A stretch of 64,000 nucleotides of DNA from the NCBI RefSeq assembly GCF_021389935.1, contig NZ_CP089979.1, positions 124,001 through 188,000 of the forward strand, in the 5' to 3' direction. This document shows, one piece after another, positions 1-9,540 of the stretch; the first letter of the stretch is position 1; each line of letters begins with the position of its first letter. Made by a program: the position numbers and the translations under genes. This stretch comes from Fulvivirga ligni (lineage in GTDB: Bacteria; Bacteroidota; Bacteroidia; Cytophagales; Cyclobacteriaceae). Under the pieces are notes generated by a model, which worked only from the letters and a program-made list of their open reading frames with translations, searched no databases and was not told where the DNA came from.

Positions 1-710
1 AAATAAAGTCTGATAATTCCGGAAAGGTGAAATCACTAATCACCTTAGAGGGCAAAGAAATTGAATGTGACTTTGTAGGGCTCGCAGTAGGTGTACACCC
101 AAATCTGGACTTAGTAAAAAACACTGCTCTAAAAACGAATAAAGGAATTTTAGTTAATGAATATCTGGAGACAAATCTCCCTGATGTTTATGCGGTTGGA
201 GATTGTGCAGAGCGAATTGAGCCTTTGACAGACCGCCCGCCAGTGGAGCAAGTTTGGTACACCGGCAGAATGATGGGTGAGGCAGTTGCCGCCACCATTT
301 GCGGAAGTAAAACAGCGTATCAACCTGGGCCCTGGTTTAACTCAGCCAAGTTTTTTGATGTAGAATACCAGACTTATGGCCAGGTGAAAAATCTGCTAAA
401 AGAAGGAGAAACCGACTTTTACTGGCAGCATGACACTAAGCATTTGGCTATGCATTTTGTATTTGACCAACAGTCGGAAAAGTTTTTGGGCGTGAACACT
501 TTTGGCATAAGATTAAGGCATGAATACTTTGACAGGTGGCTTAAATCTGGCAAAAGCATTCGATTTGTGCTGGAAAATTTAAGGGAAGCCAATTTCGACC
601 CTGAATTCTATTCTTCATACGAGGAAGAAATTATAAGCGCATTTAACCAGCAGCACCCACAGTTAGCAGTATCTGTGACAAAACGAAAGAAAATTTTAGG
701 GCTATTCTAA
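1..710 (+). CDS. FAD/NAD(P)-dependent oxidoreductase, C-terminal part (5' end outside window)
   Basis: The reading frame is open to the left edge, so the N-terminal FAD-binding half is missing. The visible part matches the end of a pyridine nucleotide-disulphide oxidoreductase fold: a strand ending in FVGLAVGVHPN, then the FAD-closing motif VYAVGDCAE, then a C-terminal region like that of NADH-dependent rubredoxin or nitrite reductase-type flavoproteins. The stop lies 7 bases before a membrane polyferredoxin gene, so the two are probably co-transcribed. I infer that the flavoprotein passes electrons from NAD(P)H to, or takes them from, the membrane iron-sulphur protein. The exact substrate cannot be told. 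An internal GTG at 27 is not the true start. Confidence 0.8.
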   Translation, partial: IKSDNSGKVKSLITLEGKEIECDFVGLAVGVHPNLDLVKNTALKTNKGILVNEYLETNLPDVYAVGDCAERIEPLTDRPPVEQVWYTGRMMGEAVAATICGSKTAYQPGPWFNSAKFFDVEYQTYGQVKNLLKEGETDFYWQHDTKHLAMHFVFDQQSEKFLGVNTFGIRLRHEYFDRWLKSGKSIRFVLENLREANFDPEFYSSYEEEIISAFNQQHPQLAVSVTKRKKILGLF

Positions 711-717
711 TTTAACG

Positions 718-2508
718 ATGATGAAAACTTCAATGCTTCAAAAAACCGGGATGGCCATATTTATATCCGCTTGTGCGATATTAATAGCTGTGCTATTCAT
801 TAATCACTACAAGCTTGATTCCCATAAGCTAGAAGAGGCGGTTAACGAAGAAGAGTACCAACAACTGGCATCAATATTAGAGCCTATCTTTAATAAAAAA
901 TACAGCGAAAGCTTTTCATTTAATGCGGCTACAAAAGAACGGCTTCAAAATGCCAATAAAGAGATCATTTCAACTTACTCTGTTACAGAACAAGACATCG
1001 ACCTCAGCTTAAAAAGTTTTGAAAAGGAGAACATCACTTATGACAATACTCTCGTAGCTAGCTCATTTCCAGCCAATAACATCAGTGATTTTAAAAAAGA
1101 AAAACTACAAGCTTACACCAGCTGGATGAATGGGAAAGTCTATGCTAATAGTGATGATTTAAAAAAAGAACTACTAACCACCGCTCAAAACATTAACAAT
1201 AGTATCATCAACGATAAAGGATTTAGTGATTATAAAATCAGCAATCTACAACTTACTATTACACGAGCTGCCAGTGAAGGTCCGGTCAAATCCAACCCCA
1301 TCTTATGGTTCCTACTTACTTTCGGACTAGGTATTATAGGAGCGCTTATTTACATTTTACCCAAGCTAAAGCTACTTCCGGGCATTAAAAATGATGGCAT
1401 TTTCCATAGCGCTCACACAGGTAGAGGATGGATTGGGATCACCATCGGAGTATTACTCATTTTGTTCTATGTGATTTTATATTGGTTCCCTGAGTATATG
1501 ACGGGATGGATGCAACTGGTTGACCCTGTAAGCTATTTACTCAATGGTGGAGCCGCCAGCCAATGGTTCTTTTATGGTTTCCTCTACACGATAGCTATAG
1601 CTGTAATGGGTGTACGTATGCTGATCAAATATCGACACAGCAAATACCATATCATCAGAACATCATCAATCATTTTCTTTCAAACGGCCTTTGCTTTTAT
1701 TATCCCTGAGATATTAATTCTGCTTAATAAGCCTAGCATGGACTTCAAAAACATATGGCCTCTTAACTACACCTTCTTCTTCGATTACAACATCCAAAAT
1801 CTGGTTAGCAGTGGTGCTTTAGGTCTTTTTATGCTGGTTTGGGGAATAATTTTGGCTGTGGTGGCGGTCCCAGTGATTACATATTTCTATGGTAAAAGAT
1901 GGTATTGCTCCTGGGTATGTGGTTGCGGCGGACTGGCAGAGACGCTGGGAGATCCATATCGTCAACTGTCGGATAAGTCAACCAAAGCCTGGAAAGTAGA
2001 AAGATGGATGATTCATAGTGTGCTGGTATTTGCAGCGGTGATGACCGCCGGCACGCTATATACATATTTTTCAGGTAGCAGCTCGCTGTTGGGGATTGAC
2101 ACTTATTCTCTGCGCTCGACCTACGGCTTTTTGATCGGCTCTGTGTTTGCCGGAGTAGTGGGTGTAGGCTTCTATCCTTTTATGGGTAGTCGAGTTTGGT
2201 GCCGTTTTGGCTGTCCACTGGCGGCATATTTAGGAATTATCCAGAGGTTTAAATCCCGATTCAGGATCACTACTAACGGCGGGCAATGCATTAGCTGTGG
2301 TAACTGCAGCACCTATTGCGAAATGGGAATAGATGTGAGATGGTATGCCCAAAGGGGGCAAAATATTGTAAGAGCCTCATGTGTAGGCTGCGGTGTGTGC
2401 TCTTCAGTATGTCCAAGAGGTGTATTAAAACTAGAAAACAACGACCCTAATGATAGATTTAATGAGCCTATTATCATTGGTAGTGAGCAGGTTAAAATTG
2501 TAGAATAA
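718..2508 (+). CDS. Membrane-bound 4Fe-4S polyferredoxin, NosR/NapH/CcoG-like
   Basis: A 596-residue integral membrane iron-sulphur protein. An N-terminal anchor (about residues 12-30) is followed by an extracytoplasmic region of about 160 residues, then at least five membrane segments between residues 195 and 490. Two Cys motifs typical of the NapH/NosR/CcoG group (CSWVCGCGG near 396 and CRFGCP near 495) flank the last membrane segments. The C-terminus carries two ferredoxin clusters, CISCGNCSTYC (near 524) and CVGCGVCSSVC (near 555). Family members pass electrons across or along the inner membrane. Lying 7 bases after a flavoprotein, it probably forms a transmembrane electron relay with it. 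No nos, nap or cco genes are nearby, so the end acceptor is unknown. Confidence 0.85.
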   Translation: MMKTSMLQKTGMAIFISACAILIAVLFINHYKLDSHKLEEAVNEEEYQQLASILEPIFNKKYSESFSFNAATKERLQNANKEIISTYSVTEQDIDLSLKSFEKENITYDNTLVASSFPANNISDFKKEKLQAYTSWMNGKVYANSDDLKKELLTTAQNINNSIINDKGFSDYKISNLQLTITRAASEGPVKSNPILWFLLTFGLGIIGALIYILPKLKLLPGIKNDGIFHSAHTGRGWIGITIGVLLILFYVILYWFPEYMTGWMQLVDPVSYLLNGGAASQWFFYGFLYTIAIAVMGVRMLIKYRHSKYHIIRTSSIIFFQTAFAFIIPEILILLNKPSMDFKNIWPLNYTFFFDYNIQNLVSSGALGLFMLVWGIILAVVAVPVITYFYGKRWYCSWVCGCGGLAETLGDPYRQLSDKSTKAWKVERWMIHSVLVFAAVMTAGTLYTYFSGSSSLLGIDTYSLRSTYGFLIGSVFAGVVGVGFYPFMGSRVWCRFGCPLAAYLGIIQRFKSRFRITTNGGQCISCGNCSTYCEMGIDVRWYAQRGQNIVRASCVGCGVCSSVCPRGVLKLENNDPNDRFNEPIIIGSEQVKIVE

Positions 2509-2546
2509 GTATTTTATTACTATTTTAATAAAAAACTAAAAGTAGT

Positions 2547-2843
2547 ATGTCAGGAGGAGCTGGTCATCTTATGGATATGATTAACCGCATGAAAGCTAAC
2601 AACGGCAAGCTTTCTCGCAATGGTTATTTCGGTTTAAATGACAGATTACTTAAAGTTGACTCCAATGCAACCTACAAGTTTAAAAAAGCTTCAAAAGGTG
2701 AGTTAAAAATTATACGTAAGAAGCTCAAAGATCAGAGCAAAAAAGAATTGCTAAGAATGTTTATGGTGATAGGCATTTCCATTTTAGTAGCCGCAGTAAT
2801 TCTGGGAGCTATCACCACAATCCTCACTAAGTATTACATTTAG
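2547..2843 (+). CDS. Small membrane protein of unknown function
   Basis: 98 residues: a soluble, Lys-rich N-terminal part and one C-terminal membrane span (about residues 74-95, rich in I, V, A and G). I do not recognise a named family. It begins 38 bases after the polyferredoxin on the same strand, so it may belong to that transcript and serve as a small accessory subunit, but this rests on position only. It ends 5 bases before the convergent stop of the sensor kinase, with no clear terminator between them. Confidence 0.6.
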   Translation: MSGGAGHLMDMINRMKANNGKLSRNGYFGLNDRLLKVDSNATYKFKKASKGELKIIRKKLKDQSKKELLRMFMVIGISILVAAVILGAITTILTKYYI

Positions 2844-2848
2844 GTCAA

Positions 2849-4777
2849 TCAAGCCACATATCTAGGTAAAGTAAAAGTAAATGTACTGCCCTTACCAGGC
2901 TCGCTATTCACATAAAACTCACCCTGGTTTTCACGGATCAGCTGCTGGCTTAAAATAAGTCCCAGTCCGCTACCTTTTTCATTTGAGGTACCTACTTTAG
3001 TTTCTGTTTGGGTGATATCATAGAGCTTTTCAATACTTTCTTGCGTAAGGCCTATTCCTTCATCCACCACAGAAATCTGAATTTTATCCTCTCTCTGCAT
3101 AGCTTGAATTTTAATTTCGCTATCAGGATAAGAGAATTTGATGGCGTTACCTATGAAATTTCTTAGCACTGTATGAATGGAATTACTATTAGCCAGAGCA
3201 ACTATATTCTCATCGCTATAGTCTTTAATTTGGATATTTTTAGAGGCAGCGGTTAAGGCATAGAGCTCAATATTTTTCTGAATGAGCTCATTCACGTCTA
3301 CTTTATCTATTTCAAGCTTGTGAGACTTGGTCTGATTGATAGACCAGGCCAATAAATTATCTAGCAACTCACTTAGGTTATTTAGAGAATCATTGATCTT
3401 GCCTCCCATGAGTTGAATATCATCCTTACTAAGCCTGTCTATATTATTTACAAGAAGGTTCGAAAAGCCTTTAAGCGAGTTCAGAGGACTTTTAATATCA
3501 TGAGAAATAATGGAAAAAAGCTGGTCCTTACCTCTATTAATTTTAATTAAATCAGCTTTTTGAGATTGTATTCGAGCATTTTTATAGGCCAGGAGATCCT
3601 TTTTATTCTTATTAAGCTGATAGGATCTGTATAAAAGCACTAGTATGATTAGCACCAATATAAAACCACCAAGAAGTGCGTAAGTCAGTAGATCTTTCTG
3701 TCTTAAGTTAGCATCCTGAATCTGCCGATCCATTTGCAATATGGCTATTTCATTTTCCCTGTTCTCAGCATTATACTTCTGTTTCAACTCCTGCAAATGC
3801 TCCATATTGTTCTTCTTCTGAACAGAGTCTTTTGCCATAACATTCATTTTGAGGTATTTGTAAGCCTCAGAATAATTGCCAGATTCTTCAGATAATGAGA
3901 TTAACAGATTTGTCGCATTTCTCACCGAGATATAAGACTCAATCTCCCTGCCTACCTTCAATGCCTCCTCAGCCAGGCGTTTAGCCCTAAGTGGCATTTT
4001 TTGTTTTCTTCTAAGATTTGCCTGGTCTAATAAGTTGGTAACCAGGAATATCTGATCATCCACCTCCCTAAAAAGAGATTCAGCCGTTTGGTAATATTCC
4101 AAAGCAGCATTGAACTTACCGTTCTCCTCCATGATCTTACCCAGATTTCCGTAAGTAGAGCCCAGATCCTTTTTATCGCCAAGCTTATTTTTTATCTCAA
4201 GTGATTTCAGAAAATAGTCTTCCGCAGTTTTCAGATCATTAAAAAACTGCAGGTAAACCAAACCAATATTATTCAATGCCTGAGCCTCCCCTTTTAAACC
4301 TCCTGTTTTACTGAAGATTTCTAAGGCTTTTTTGAAGTATTGGAGAGATTTTTTACCATCGCCAGAATAGGCATAAATAATACTTATGTCATTGATAGCA
4401 TTTGCAATCTGCACACTATCCTTTATTTCTCGATATATTTTTAACGAAGCAAAGATATGATCAAGCGCAGCATCATAGCTACCATTATCACGCTCCAATC
4501 GCCCCATGTTGATATAGGCATCGCCTAAATTCTTCATCCCACCTTGCTCTTTGGCTTCCTTCAGACAAAGCTTGCCATAATACATGGCCGAGTCTGGCTG
4601 AGAATATTGCAATGTCATGGAAAGGGAATAATAGATCTGCACTCTGAGAGAATCAGAGGCGCCGGAAAGCTCTTGAAGAAGACTATCTACCTTACTGGCT
4701 TTCTCCTGTGCTTGTGCACCCACAGCAGATAGCAGCCAGCATAACAAAAATTTTGTATAAAGGAAAGACCTAGGCAT
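2849..4777 (-). CDS. TPR-containing sensor histidine kinase
   Basis: 642 residues. A signal peptide ends near AQAQ at residue 24. Six or more tetratricopeptide repeats span about 40-310 and would lie outside the cytoplasmic membrane. A coiled-coil linker (320-360) leads to one membrane span (363-383). The cytoplasmic part has a HisKA domain with the phosphoacceptor motif SHDIKSPLNS (His426), then an HATPase domain with N-box NFIGNAIKFS, DEGIGL and GSGLGL. This architecture is common in Bacteroidota. No response regulator gene lies beside it, so it is an orphan kinase whose partner is elsewhere. The stimulus is probably a protein or peptide bound by the TPRs, which is inference. Confidence 0.9.
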   Translation of the reverse strand: MPRSFLYTKFLLCWLLSAVGAQAQEKASKVDSLLQELSGASDSLRVQIYYSLSMTLQYSQPDSAMYYGKLCLKEAKEQGGMKNLGDAYINMGRLERDNGSYDAALDHIFASLKIYREIKDSVQIANAINDISIIYAYSGDGKKSLQYFKKALEIFSKTGGLKGEAQALNNIGLVYLQFFNDLKTAEDYFLKSLEIKNKLGDKKDLGSTYGNLGKIMEENGKFNAALEYYQTAESLFREVDDQIFLVTNLLDQANLRRKQKMPLRAKRLAEEALKVGREIESYISVRNATNLLISLSEESGNYSEAYKYLKMNVMAKDSVQKKNNMEHLQELKQKYNAENRENEIAILQMDRQIQDANLRQKDLLTYALLGGFILVLIILVLLYRSYQLNKNKKDLLAYKNARIQSQKADLIKINRGKDQLFSIISHDIKSPLNSLKGFSNLLVNNIDRLSKDDIQLMGGKINDSLNNLSELLDNLLAWSINQTKSHKLEIDKVDVNELIQKNIELYALTAASKNIQIKDYSDENIVALANSNSIHTVLRNFIGNAIKFSYPDSEIKIQAMQREDKIQISVVDEGIGLTQESIEKLYDITQTETKVGTSNEKGSGLGLILSQQLIRENQGEFYVNSEPGKGSTFTFTLPRYVA

Positions 4778-4890
4778 TAGTCATAATTCTACTTAAGAAA
4801 TATGATGAAACTACTTTCACCTTGACACTTACGGCTTTTAAAGCCCCAACTAAAGACATAACGCAAATTAGGGGACTTTCATATAAATAT

Positions 4891-4934
4891 AAAAAAGAAA
4901 GGCCGCCAGATTCTCTGACAGCCTATCTTTTTTT
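4891..4934 (-). terminator. Terminator after floA (bidirectional in form)
   Basis: An 11-bp stem with two G-U pairs (AGGCTGTCAGA / TCTGGCGGCCT, minus strand, loop GAA) is extended by A-rich and T-rich flanks. On the minus strand it is followed by TTCTTTTTTA. It starts just past the floA stop codon, as expected for a rho-independent terminator of the nfeD-floA transcript. Confidence 0.75.
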
Positions 4935-4948
4935 GAGCAAAAATGATC

Positions 4949-5947
4949 TTACTTTTTGCTGCCTTTATCTTTAGAACTGGAAGAACCTGGCTTAGCGATA
5001 GATTCTCTCATTTCTGTATCTGCTTTTATGTTGTCCATTTTATAGTAATCCATAATTCCCAGATTACCATTTCTAAAGGCCTCAGCCATAGCTTTTGGTA
5101 CTTCTGCTTCTGCTTCAATAACCTTTGCTCTCGCTTCTTGCGCTTTAGCTTTCATTTCCTGCTCATGGGCTACAGCCATCGCTCTTCTTTCCTCAGCTTT
5201 AGCTTCCGCCACCTTAAGGTCAGCAGAGGCCTGATCGGTCTGTAATTTCGCGCCGATGTTAGTACCAACATCTACATCAGCAATATCAATGGAAAGAATT
5301 TCAAATGCTGTTCCGGCATCTAACCCTCTCTGTAACACAAGCTTAGATATTTTGTCAGGATTTTCAAGTACTTCTTTATGCGTACCAGCAGAACCGATGG
5401 AAGTTACAATACCTTCACCAACCCTGGCAAGAATAGTATCTTCTCCGGCACCACCTACTAATTGTTGAATATTTGCCCTTACCGTTACTCTGGCAATGGC
5501 AATCAACTGAATACCATCGGCAGCAACTGCAGCCACCTTAGGCGTAGTGATAACCTTCGGATTTACAGATATTTGCACCGCTTCAAACACATCTCTACCT
5601 GCCAAATCGATAGCAGTAGCTTGTTTGAAAGTAAGGTTGATGTTCGCCTTATCTGCAGATATGAGCGCCTTAATTACTGAAGGCACATGACCACCCGCCA
5701 AATAATGCGTTTCCAGCTCTTTAGTAGTTACAGTAAGTCCTGCTTTGGTAGCTGTAATTAATGAATTTACTACTACCCCTGGAGGCACCTTACGAATCCT
5801 CATGAACATAAGCTCAAAAAGACCCACTTTTACATTTGAAAAACGAGCCGTGATCCAAAGACCTACGGGTATAAAATAAAGAAATACAAAAAAGACTACA
5901 ATCCCCAGTACAATAATGAGGATGAGGCCTACACCGGTTAATTCCAT
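4949..5947 (-). CDS. floA: Flotillin-like protein FloA
   Basis: 332 residues. An N-terminal hydrophobic hairpin (about residues 5-28) anchors the protein in the inner face of the membrane. It is followed by a band-7/SPFH-like domain and an Ala/Glu/Lys-rich helical stretch (about 235-290, with repeated EAKAEE and EAEA patterns) of the kind through which flotillins assemble. The wording is that of the UPF0365/YqfA group, including [17 protein letters not shown] and [17 protein letters not shown]. FloA scaffolds membrane microdomains that affect fluidity, secretion and signalling. The NfeD-like gene is 2 bases upstream on the same strand, the usual pairing for these two families. Confidence 0.93.
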   Translation of the reverse strand: MELTGVGLILIIVLGIVVFFVFLYFIPVGLWITARFSNVKVGLFELMFMRIRKVPPGVVVNSLITATKAGLTVTTKELETHYLAGGHVPSVIKALISADKANINLTFKQATAIDLAGRDVFEAVQISVNPKVITTPKVAAVAADGIQLIAIARVTVRANIQQLVGGAGEDTILARVGEGIVTSIGSAGTHKEVLENPDKISKLVLQRGLDAGTAFEILSIDIADVDVGTNIGAKLQTDQASADLKVAEAKAEERRAMAVAHEQEMKAKAQEARAKVIEAEAEVPKAMAEAFRNGNLGIMDYYKMDNIKADTEMRESIAKPGSSSSKDKGSKK

Positions 5948-5949
5948 GG

Positions 5950-6420
5950 TTAAGTAATTGGTTCTACAAAAATGTTATTAGTATTAATTTTAATGATCTT
6001 GATCTTAGTGCCGCTATCCAGGTAATTACCCAGAGACTTTACTTCATAAAGCTTTTCAGAAAACTCGGCCTTACCAAAAGGCTTAAGGGTAGAAACAGCT
6101 ATACCTTCATCGCCAACATGCAAGGCGCCGGCATAACCTTCATTTACCTTGCTGGATATTGTCTCTTTGAGAGAAAACTTATCCCAGGTTTTACCTTTGA
6201 AGCTAAAATAAAGTGATATAGCAAGAACAACGGAGCTGCCAGCAGTAAGCCAAATACCTGGTTCCATACCGAAATAGGTAAACCCAAGATATAAGCCAAA
6301 AGCTACAGCTATAAAGCCCAATACACCTACGAATGTAGTGCCAGGCACAAATAAAACCTCAACTATAATAAATCCTAAGCCTACTATAATGAGGGCAATA
6401 ACAGTAATCCATTCTATCAT
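5950..6420 (-). CDS. Short NfeD-like membrane protein
   Basis: 156 residues. Membrane segments lie at about 5-25, 30-50 and 55-73, followed by a C-terminal beta-barrel (OB-type) domain from about 95 to 155 containing [26 protein letters not shown], typical of NfeD C-termini. The N-terminal serine-protease domain of long NfeD proteins is absent, so this is the short form that partners flotillins. It is followed by floA with a 2-base gap. The WG-repeat gene upstream ends only 33 bases before its start, so all three may share a transcript. Its role is probably to cooperate with FloA in microdomain organisation. Confidence 0.85.
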   Translation of the reverse strand: MIEWITVIALIIVGLGFIIVEVLFVPGTTFVGVLGFIAVAFGLYLGFTYFGMEPGIWLTAGSSVVLAISLYFSFKGKTWDKFSLKETISSKVNEGYAGALHVGDEGIAVSTLKPFGKAEFSEKLYEVKSLGNYLDSGTKIKIIKINTNNIFVEPIT

Positions 6421-6453
6421 AAGTGAGCACTTAGTGAGTTAAATGTAGTAAAA

Positions 6454-8610
6454 TTATGGAATCTGTATGTCCTTCCAGCCGGATTTTTTCATGGCCAGGT
6501 AGCAAGACTTGGTGCTATCATAGGTAAGCTGATCATACATTAATGGGATCACATCCACACCATTTAGATCCAAAACGCCATATTTACCAAACTTCTTCAC
6601 TATCACATGTCCATTTCCTACATCTACTAACTCATCATATTTAGGGTTCACGATTAGTCGCCCTTGTTTATTGATAAGACCTTTTTTATCTCCTTTAAGA
6701 ACTACATACCTACCATTAGCTTCATGATAAATAGAGTCGTAATCGAAGGCAGAAACTTTATCTCCATTGTAGTCAATAAGCCCGAAACCTTTCTCTGTAG
6801 ATGCAATGGCAAGACCATCCATGAATTCACTTACTGAAGAGTATAATGGCTGCACCACTATTCTTTCTCTTTTATCTATAAAACCCCAATGGCCTATAAG
6901 TTTAATGGCTGCGAAACCTTCCTTGAAATTCCCTACATCATCATATCTATTGGCTATACGTAATCTATTTTGATTGTCAACAAATCCATACTGACCATTG
7001 ATCTTTACCGGATAATAGCCTTCAGAAGGAGCTCTAACCTCCTCATACCTGTCATTAGTGGCAGACTTATTAAGTATTCTTCCACTAAAGTCTACCTTCC
7101 AAACGCCTCCATCACTCAGATGCTCAACCAGGTAACTATCAAATACTTCCACCTTATTTTCTGTGAAATAAATAGTGCCTTCTTCAAAACTCTTCAGATT
7201 AGTCAGCGCACGATCCAGCTCCAGATAGAATTTATCATTGATCACCTTCAAAAATTTCTTTTGAGGAAAAACTACCCAGCGCCCTTGCTTATCTATAACT
7301 CCATACTCACCATGAAATTTCACAGCTAATAGTCCGTCTACTGCTGGTTGTATTTCATCATAAACACAATGTATTACTTCCTCTCCTTGCCTGTTGATAC
7401 AGCCCCAATACTCACCCTTTTTAACCGGATACAAATAGCTGGTTTCCTCTCCAATGGCATCATATAACTGTACTGATTTTTTTATTCCATGGGCATCATA
7501 AAGTGACCATTTATTTACCGAAGATATATGCTCTCTACAGTAAAGCATCTCTTTATTGAAATAAACAGAATCGAACTTAGCGGGCAAAATCACCTCTGAG
7601 TTCTTCTTCATTACTCCCCAGTGGCTACCTTTTTTAAAGGCATACATTTCACTTTGTATCGATAAAAGATCGTCATAAGAACCTAACGTCACCATGGAAC
7701 CAGTACTATCTATTAGCCAAGTTTTGTTATTGGCCACCAGCTGCCAGGTATGATTATCAATAGGAATGACCTTATCTGCCCGAAGGGTTTGCTGGTCTTT
7801 TTGATTTTGCTCATCTAAAATATGCCATTCATCAAAAGCTACTTTTTTTGGTGTGGAGCCAGTAACATCGAAATCCCTACTCTCTATTGGAGCCACCAAA
7901 ATACCCGAAGAGTTGATGAGCCCTCTCAGATGGTTTTCGAAAACCACGGCATATCCGGATTTAAAATTGCTGATGCTATCCAGCTCAAATCCAACCACTT
8001 GCTTTCCTTTATCATTATAGATGGCCATTTTACCATCTGTATTTCTCACACCAAAGCGAAGGTTACCCAACGGTACTATTTCCTTATATTCTATCGGAAT
8101 TACTTCCTTACCTCCCAGGTCCACCACTCCATATTGATATTTATTACCCGATTTGTTAGAGACAATAGCCCTTAGATCAGACACATCTATAGAAGCATAC
8201 TTAAAGGGCAAGACTACTTTGCCGCTAGTAGATATTACACCTAAAAAGTCGCGCTGAGAGATTTTACCTTTTCTGGCAGCAATGAGAAGCTGACCTCTGG
8301 AAGGGTAAATTTGAGTGTATTCTGGTGGTGTGATTATTTCGTTAGCCAAACTTATCAACCCCCAACCCTCAGGAGTTTTATAGCCGATGGTATTATTGAC
8401 TACTTGCAGTTTACCGCGGGTCCAACCTAATGATTCATACTTGGCGGGAATCACTACACTACCTTCATCATTTTTAAGGCCTTGCTTTCCATGATCAGAG
8501 AATAGCTCATAATCATTTCCAGCTGATGAAAATGATGTATTGAAGAAGAGAAATATAGTTAGATAAAAAAATATAAAAGTATGTTTCATCCTCGCCTGTG
8601 TCTTCATCAC
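6454..8610 (-). CDS. WG-repeat protein, exported
   Basis: 718 residues built almost wholly of degenerate WG repeats: units such as GLINKQGRLIVNPKYDEL, WGFIDKRERIVVQPLY and YGVLDLNGVDVIPLMYD recur every 25-50 residues along its length. The N-terminus has a signal peptide. The best start is probably the third Met (base 8589, MKHTFIFFYL), since the earlier ones add a polar lead. The beta-rich repeat probably makes a solenoid or propeller for binding in the periplasm or at the cell surface. No catalytic domain is visible. It lies 33 bases upstream of the NfeD-FloA pair on the same strand, which may mean co-transcription, though a functional link is unproven. Confidence 0.85.
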   Translation of the reverse strand: MMKTQARMKHTFIFFYLTIFLFFNTSFSSAGNDYELFSDHGKQGLKNDEGSVVIPAKYESLGWTRGKLQVVNNTIGYKTPEGWGLISLANEIITPPEYTQIYPSRGQLLIAARKGKISQRDFLGVISTSGKVVLPFKYASIDVSDLRAIVSNKSGNKYQYGVVDLGGKEVIPIEYKEIVPLGNLRFGVRNTDGKMAIYNDKGKQVVGFELDSISNFKSGYAVVFENHLRGLINSSGILVAPIESRDFDVTGSTPKKVAFDEWHILDEQNQKDQQTLRADKVIPIDNHTWQLVANNKTWLIDSTGSMVTLGSYDDLLSIQSEMYAFKKGSHWGVMKKNSEVILPAKFDSVYFNKEMLYCREHISSVNKWSLYDAHGIKKSVQLYDAIGEETSYLYPVKKGEYWGCINRQGEEVIHCVYDEIQPAVDGLLAVKFHGEYGVIDKQGRWVVFPQKKFLKVINDKFYLELDRALTNLKSFEEGTIYFTENKVEVFDSYLVEHLSDGGVWKVDFSGRILNKSATNDRYEEVRAPSEGYYPVKINGQYGFVDNQNRLRIANRYDDVGNFKEGFAAIKLIGHWGFIDKRERIVVQPLYSSVSEFMDGLAIASTEKGFGLIDYNGDKVSAFDYDSIYHEANGRYVVLKGDKKGLINKQGRLIVNPKYDELVDVGNGHVIVKKFGKYGVLDLNGVDVIPLMYDQLTYDSTKSCYLAMKKSGWKDIQIP

Positions 8611-8856
8611 AAAATAGCACTTCTTGTGACAGATCTTTAGTTTAAAAGGTTAATAATCTTAAGGTTAGTGATTTGTATTTGCAATATAAAAAATGGTTTT
8701 GAAGAATGCCGAAACAAATACCAACTAATCCTTCAAAACATCACAATCTCATAAAAAAGCACCATAACCTGCGCTAGAAACACAATTTAGCAGCATTTTC
8801 GTTTCCTCATAAGAGAATTTTAACAAAAGATTTTCGAAAGTAGGAAATGTAGGCAA

Positions 8857-9162
8857 TCAACAAGGCACAGGGAAGGCAATGATCTTGTAGAATTTATCCC
8901 TTTCTATCTTATTTCTCTCGGTAGGATTACGAATGTATTTTTCTGTGGCGGACACAGCACATAGTTCGTTTAAAGAGTATCTTTCACCTATTACTTCATT
9001 AGGAAGATAGTCGTATTCGCGAAGTAAGTATTTGTAAATTTTTGCCAGTTTCTCCTTACTAGGCACAGCTGCATAAACCTCTAACAAATCCCAAATAGGG
9101 CCTGTTTCTCCGAGTATTTTATGTATAGACTCTGCTAAAAAGCGACTTTTCTGTGTTGGCAT
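8857..9162 (-). CDS. Hypothetical protein, 101 residues
   Basis: No signal peptide or membrane span. The protein is mostly helical and charged, with FLAESIHKILGETGPIWDLLEVYAAVPS at the front and a YLLREYDYLPNEVIGERYSL segment in the middle. I do not recognise a family. It stands alone, divergent from the small membrane gene at 9315, with 245 bases of non-coding sequence on its downstream side. Codon use looks like that of the neighbours, which supports a real gene. Confidence 0.5.
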   Translation of the reverse strand: MPTQKSRFLAESIHKILGETGPIWDLLEVYAAVPSKEKLAKIYKYLLREYDYLPNEVIGERYSLNELCAVSATEKYIRNPTERNKIERDKFYKIIAFPVPC

Positions 9163-9180
9163 CTAAATGCAGTTACTGAA

Positions 9181-9196
9181 TATTGGGCACCCAATA
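9181..9196. repeat. Short palindrome in a divergent intergenic region
   Basis: TATTGGG-CA-CCCAATA, a perfect 7-bp inverted repeat with a 2-base spacer, lies 18 bases upstream of the minus-strand gene start at 9162 and about 118 bases before the plus-strand gene at 9315. It could be an operator for either gene. A chance match cannot be excluded. Confidence 0.3.
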
Positions 9197-9314
9197 ACGT
9201 AATATTCGATGTAACTTTCAATAAAAATCTGATAATTAAAATTAGTATTCATATTAAATGATCGATGAGTTAAATTTTAAAAACCTTCTTATTTCATCTG
9301 ACGTAATATGACTT

Positions 9315-9509
9315 ATGAGATTCCTTATTTCCATCATACTTTGGTTCATATTGTTAGCCCTGTGCTGGCCATTGGCCATACTTGCCTTTTTCGTGTGGTT
9401 GATCCTTTTACCGTTTCAACTATTAGGATTTGCCATCGGCGGTGTGTTTAAATTAGTTACAGCTATCATCATGTTTCCTTTTAAGATTGCCAGTAGTCTT
9501 ACAAGATAG
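9315..9509 (+). CDS. Very hydrophobic small membrane protein
   Basis: 64 residues, nearly all hydrophobic, with only two Arg, one of them at the C-terminus, and two Lys. Two or three membrane-spanning helices fit. The sequence LPFQLLGFAIGGVFKLVTAIIMFPFKI suggests a hairpin. I cannot assign a family. It lies 31 bases upstream of the DUF817 gene on the same strand and may be co-transcribed with it. Confidence 0.6.
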   Translation: MRFLISIILWFILLALCWPLAILAFFVWLILLPFQLLGFAIGGVFKLVTAIIMFPFKIASSLTR

Positions 9510-9540
9510 TTCTATATTCAGGGTTTTATTTTGATTAACC

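Noticed and set aside
8611-8856. Possible gene between the WG-repeat gene and the 101-residue gene
   Set aside because: No frame with a credible start and composition; only AT-rich spacer is seen.
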